From the NCBI GenBank assembly GCA_029260455.1, contig JAJDDF010000016.1, positions 186,001-250,000 of the forward strand: 64,000 nt of DNA. Direction: 5' to 3'. Made by a program: the position numbers and the translations under genes. Shown here one piece after another: positions 61,919 through 64,000 of this stretch. Position 1 is the stretch's first letter, and every line of letters starts with the position of its first letter. The notes beneath the pieces were generated by a model. That model was given only the letters and a program-made list of their open reading frames with translations. It was not told the origin of the DNA and ran no database searches. Source of the DNA: Phycisphaerales bacterium. Lineage in GTDB: Bacteria > Planctomycetota > Phycisphaerae > Phycisphaerales > UBA1924.

Positions 61919-62620
61919 ATGACTCGTCACACAATGCCAAACTTTGCTCGCCCGATGGTCACTGGACGCGCTGCGTCACCGCTAAGCGTTTCGCATCACC
62001 CAGGTGATGCGCCGACTGATCAACTCGTGCCGATCGTCATTGAATCAACAGGGCGGGGCGAACGCGCCTATGACATCTATTCCCGCCTGCTCAAAGACCG
62101 CATCATCTTTCTCGGCGGCCCCGTGATGGATGACATCGCCAATCTGGTGGTGGCGCAGTTGCTGTTCCTCGCCAATGAGGATGCCAAGAGTGACATTCAC
62201 TTTTACATCAATTCGCCGGGCGGCTCGATCACTTCGGGCCTGTCGATGCTTGACACCATGAACTTTATTGCACCCGATGTGTGTACCTACATCGTCGGGC
62301 AGGCGGCCTCGATGGGCTCGGTGCTTGCCGCTGCGGGCACCAAAGGCAAACGCTATGCACTGGCCAACAGCCGCAACCTGATGCACCAGCCGCTCATCTC
62401 GGGCGTCATGGAAGGCCAGGCAACCGACCTTGAAATTGAAGCCCGTGAGATTCTTCGCCTGCGCGATCGCCTGTATCGCATCTATGCTGATGCCACCGGC
62501 AAGCCCGCAGACGAAATTGAAAAAACCTGCGATCGCAATACCTGGCTCGATGACACAGAAATGTTATCGTACGGCCTGATCGATCAGGTGCTGACCAAGA
62601 TGCCCGCTTCGGGTGCTTGA
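61919..62620 (+). CDS. clpP: ATP-dependent Clp protease proteolytic subunit (second copy)
   Basis: 233 residues, with a ~35-residue N-terminal extension ([18 protein letters not shown]) that may be removed on maturation. The body is standard: [37 protein letters not shown], Ser in [15 protein letters not shown], His in LMHQPL, Asp in [25 protein letters not shown] lies before the ATG. It shares a transcript with the first clpP. Confidence 0.95.
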   Translation: MTRHTMPNFARPMVTGRAASPLSVSHHPGDAPTDQLVPIVIESTGRGERAYDIYSRLLKDRIIFLGGPVMDDIANLVVAQLLFLANEDAKSDIHFYINSPGGSITSGLSMLDTMNFIAPDVCTYIVGQAASMGSVLAAAGTKGKRYALANSRNLMHQPLISGVMEGQATDLEIEAREILRLRDRLYRIYADATGKPADEIEKTCDRNTWLDDTEMLSYGLIDQVLTKMPASGA

Positions 62621-62668
62621 GCGCGGCAATTACGCCCGATGCTGATCCATTGCCTACACTCGCGCATC

Positions 62669-63343
62669 ATGCGTGTCGTGTGCACTCTTGGTCTCGTGTT
62701 CCTCGTGCTGCTTCCTGTGGGCGGGTGCTCGCGCAAAGTGGGCGGCTTCAAGAACAAACAACAGGAACTGGAATACCGCATTGATGAACTCGAAGCGGCA
62801 AACCGCCGCCTTGATGCAGAGCGCGGCGAACTGGCTGCCAAAGTCGGCGAACTAACCTTTGCCCTTGATGCGGCAACCGGCACATCGAGTGGCGCTGTCG
62901 TGGCGGCCCTGCCCCGGTGCGCGGGCATCACATTCGACCGCCTGACCGCATTGGTCGATCGCGATGATCAACTCGGCATTGAGGGGGTCGATGCGTATAT
63001 CCGCCCGGTGGATGGCCGTCGCCGGTTCGTTCAGGTCGCGGGAACGATGCGGGTGCAGTTGCTACTGCACTCCCCCGTTTCGGGTACCAGTGAAGTCTCT
63101 GGTTCGACATCCGAATCTGTCCCTCCCCGGGTGCTTGCTGAGGTGACACTCGATCCCTATGGGCTGCGAGAGGCCTTTCGCTCGGGGCTCACCGGGACGC
63201 ACTATGCCGTGAGATTGGGCCTTACCCCGGCTCTGGGCGGCTCAGGGGAGCCCGAGGGCATTCTTGAGCTGGTAGCCCAGTTTGATGATGCGGTTACAGG
63301 ATTGCGGCATCTGGCCACCAAAAGGCTTGATTTTGGACCCTGA
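62669..63343 (+). CDS. Lipoprotein with coiled-coil segment, unknown function
   Basis: 224 residues from the ATG at 62669. A lipobox (VFLVLLPVGGCSRK) is followed by a coiled coil (KNKQQELEYRIDELEAANRR) and a ~150-residue beta-rich domain (FDRLTALVDRDDQLGIEGVD, given by its core LGIEGVDAYIRPVDG, and VAGTMRVQLLL). No family recognised. TACACT (62655-62660) ends 8 nt before the ATG and no ribosome site is seen. It follows the clpP pair by 48 nt. Confidence 0.75.
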   Translation: MRVVCTLGLVFLVLLPVGGCSRKVGGFKNKQQELEYRIDELEAANRRLDAERGELAAKVGELTFALDAATGTSSGAVVAALPRCAGITFDRLTALVDRDDQLGIEGVDAYIRPVDGRRRFVQVAGTMRVQLLLHSPVSGTSEVSGSTSESVPPRVLAEVTLDPYGLREAFRSGLTGTHYAVRLGLTPALGGSGEPEGILELVAQFDDAVTGLRHLATKRLDFGP

Positions 63344-63468
63344 GAGGCATTTCTTGGGAAAAGGCAATTATTTTCTTTGTTTGTACCGAACAAGTTTCCT
63401 GGACCGTCGTATCATGGGCTACCCACGAAGTGACTCTCTGTGCGAAAAAAGACCGATGTGTTTGTCGA

Positions 63469-63504
63469 ACAGCCCCGGCCTCTCCCCGGGGCTGTACGCT
63501 TTTT
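63469..63504 (+). terminator. Terminator hairpin abutting the next start codon
   Basis: Perfect 10-bp stem ACAGCCCCGG/CCGGGGCTGT with a 7-nt loop, then ACGCTTTTT. It may end the clpP-lipoprotein transcript, but it stops only 4 nt before the ATG of the next lipoprotein gene. Confidence 0.85.
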
Positions 63505-63507
63505 AGA

Positions 63508-63750
63508 ATGAACGTGATGCCTCCAACAAAAGTTCGATCTACCAAGATTCTCGCGACCGCCCTCGGACTGCTTGTGATCGGGTGTCTCATTGGCATGCAG
63601 GGGTGCGCCAGACCCTTGTTTCCCCGAGGAGAAGCGAGGACACAGTTCGACCGGTACGACCTGGCGCGCAACGCACATCAGCCAAGCTATATCGAAGATG
63701 AGTTCGGAAGGCGCACACCGAATCTCAAGGGTCGACTCGCGCCAAAGTAG
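63508..63750 (+). CDS. Small lipoprotein of unknown function
   Basis: 80 residues from the ATG at 63508 (ATG 63517 is an alternative). The signal sequence ends in a lipobox-like LIGMQGCARP; the short mature part is polar (FDRYDLARNAHQPSYIEDEF). No homologue known. There is no ribosome site and a strong terminator hairpin lies directly upstream, so expression must come either from read-through or from a start within the hairpin tail. Confidence 0.6.
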   Translation: MNVMPPTKVRSTKILATALGLLVIGCLIGMQGCARPLFPRGEARTQFDRYDLARNAHQPSYIEDEFGRRTPNLKGRLAPK

Positions 63751-63890
63751 TCGAGGTCCGGTAAAGTATGGGCGTTGATGCGTGAAGCTCAGGATGAGCG
63801 CCGCGCACCAATTCACAAGCGAATAGTGCTTGTGATCCGATGACAGGCAAAGCGGCGCGTGACTGCGCTTCATGGACGATCTGCCCCGCC

Positions 63891-64000
63891 ATGTCACAAT
63901 CAAGCACACCAGGACTCACAACCCGACGACTGACTCGCCCGCAGGCCGTGTGGATCACACTTATTGCGTCAATGACTGTTGTCGCGGCGGCGCTCTCATT
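63891..64000 (+). CDS. N-terminus of a membrane or secreted protein (truncated by window end)
   Basis: An open frame beginning with ATG at 63891: basic N-terminus (TTRRLTRPQAV) then a hydrophobic stretch WITLIASMTVVAAALS, typical of a signal or anchor. It runs off the window. No ribosome site is visible, so the start is tentative. Confidence 0.5.
   Translation, partial: MSQSSTPGLTTRRLTRPQAVWITLIASMTVVAAALS

Overview
The window most likely comes from a planctomycete of the Phycisphaerae type. The evidence is a secreted protein ending in a PTPGALGLLG...RRRR sorting tail, secreted proteins ending in a paired DxNxDGxVDLxDLxxVLFNFG calcium-loop domain, prepilin-type proteins including one with an H-x9-DG motif, the futalosine menaquinone gene mqnE, and many starts without a Shine-Dalgarno sequence. 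Lineage is an inference from gene content. No rRNA, convincing tRNA, insertion sequence, phage or CRISPR array was seen.

Layout. 0-13 kb: the 3' end of gcvT, an Hpt protein and a receiver-GGDEF protein (a c-di-GMP module), mqnE, a coiled-coil/Wzz-like membrane protein, an ECF sigma/anti-sigma pair, a pseudopilin-like protein, a secreted cyclophilin, tsaB, two small membrane proteins, a YeiB-like (DUF418) protein and a HAD phosphatase. 13.8-20.5 kb: dnaG, the primary sigma factor rpoD, a strong terminator, and RNase R. 20.8-32.7 kb: a compact type II secretion operon in the order gspD-E-F-(small Cys-rich ORF)-G-I-J-K-C-L-M followed by a TPR lipoprotein, with ATGA overlaps at many joints. 32.9-37.3 kb: probable exported products (a dockerin-like-tailed protein, an H-x9-DG pseudopilin, a PEP-CTERM-like protein). 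37.5-43.6 kb: a NUDIX gene divergent from murC-murB-ddl-ftsQ-like and a membrane protein, showing peptidoglycan synthesis and division functions. 43.6-52.5 kb: greA, a STAS protein, a methyltransferase, a PMT-family glycosyltransferase, trpE, an HU-like protein, clpS, a 2-hydroxyacid dehydrogenase paired with pdxJ, an unknown protein, and purE. 52.8-64 kb: a large secreted subtilase with the same dockerin-like tail, an unknown protein, mnmE-yidC (minus), a phosphoesterase, tandem clpP genes, two lipoproteins, and the start of a further membrane or secreted protein.

How the parts fit. The type II secretion operon, the pseudopilins and the two secreted proteins with Cys-flanked calcium-loop tails suggest an envelope export pathway with a C-terminal tag; that link is an inference. 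The mur/ddl/ftsQ block indicates a peptidoglycan wall. ClpS and two different ClpP subunits point to regulated proteolysis.

The most interesting signals are: an orientation-independent GC-skew reversal at about 36-37.5 kb; a set of genes with a -10-like hexamer 6-8 nt before the start codon and no Shine-Dalgarno, suggesting leaderless transcripts; a diguanylate cyclase whose receiver carries Glu in place of the phospho-accepting Asp; a 63-codon Cys-rich ORF locked between gspF and gspG by ATGA overlaps on both sides; a GspE lacking its zinc module; and hairpins with U-tracts lying in the leaders of two exported-protein genes.
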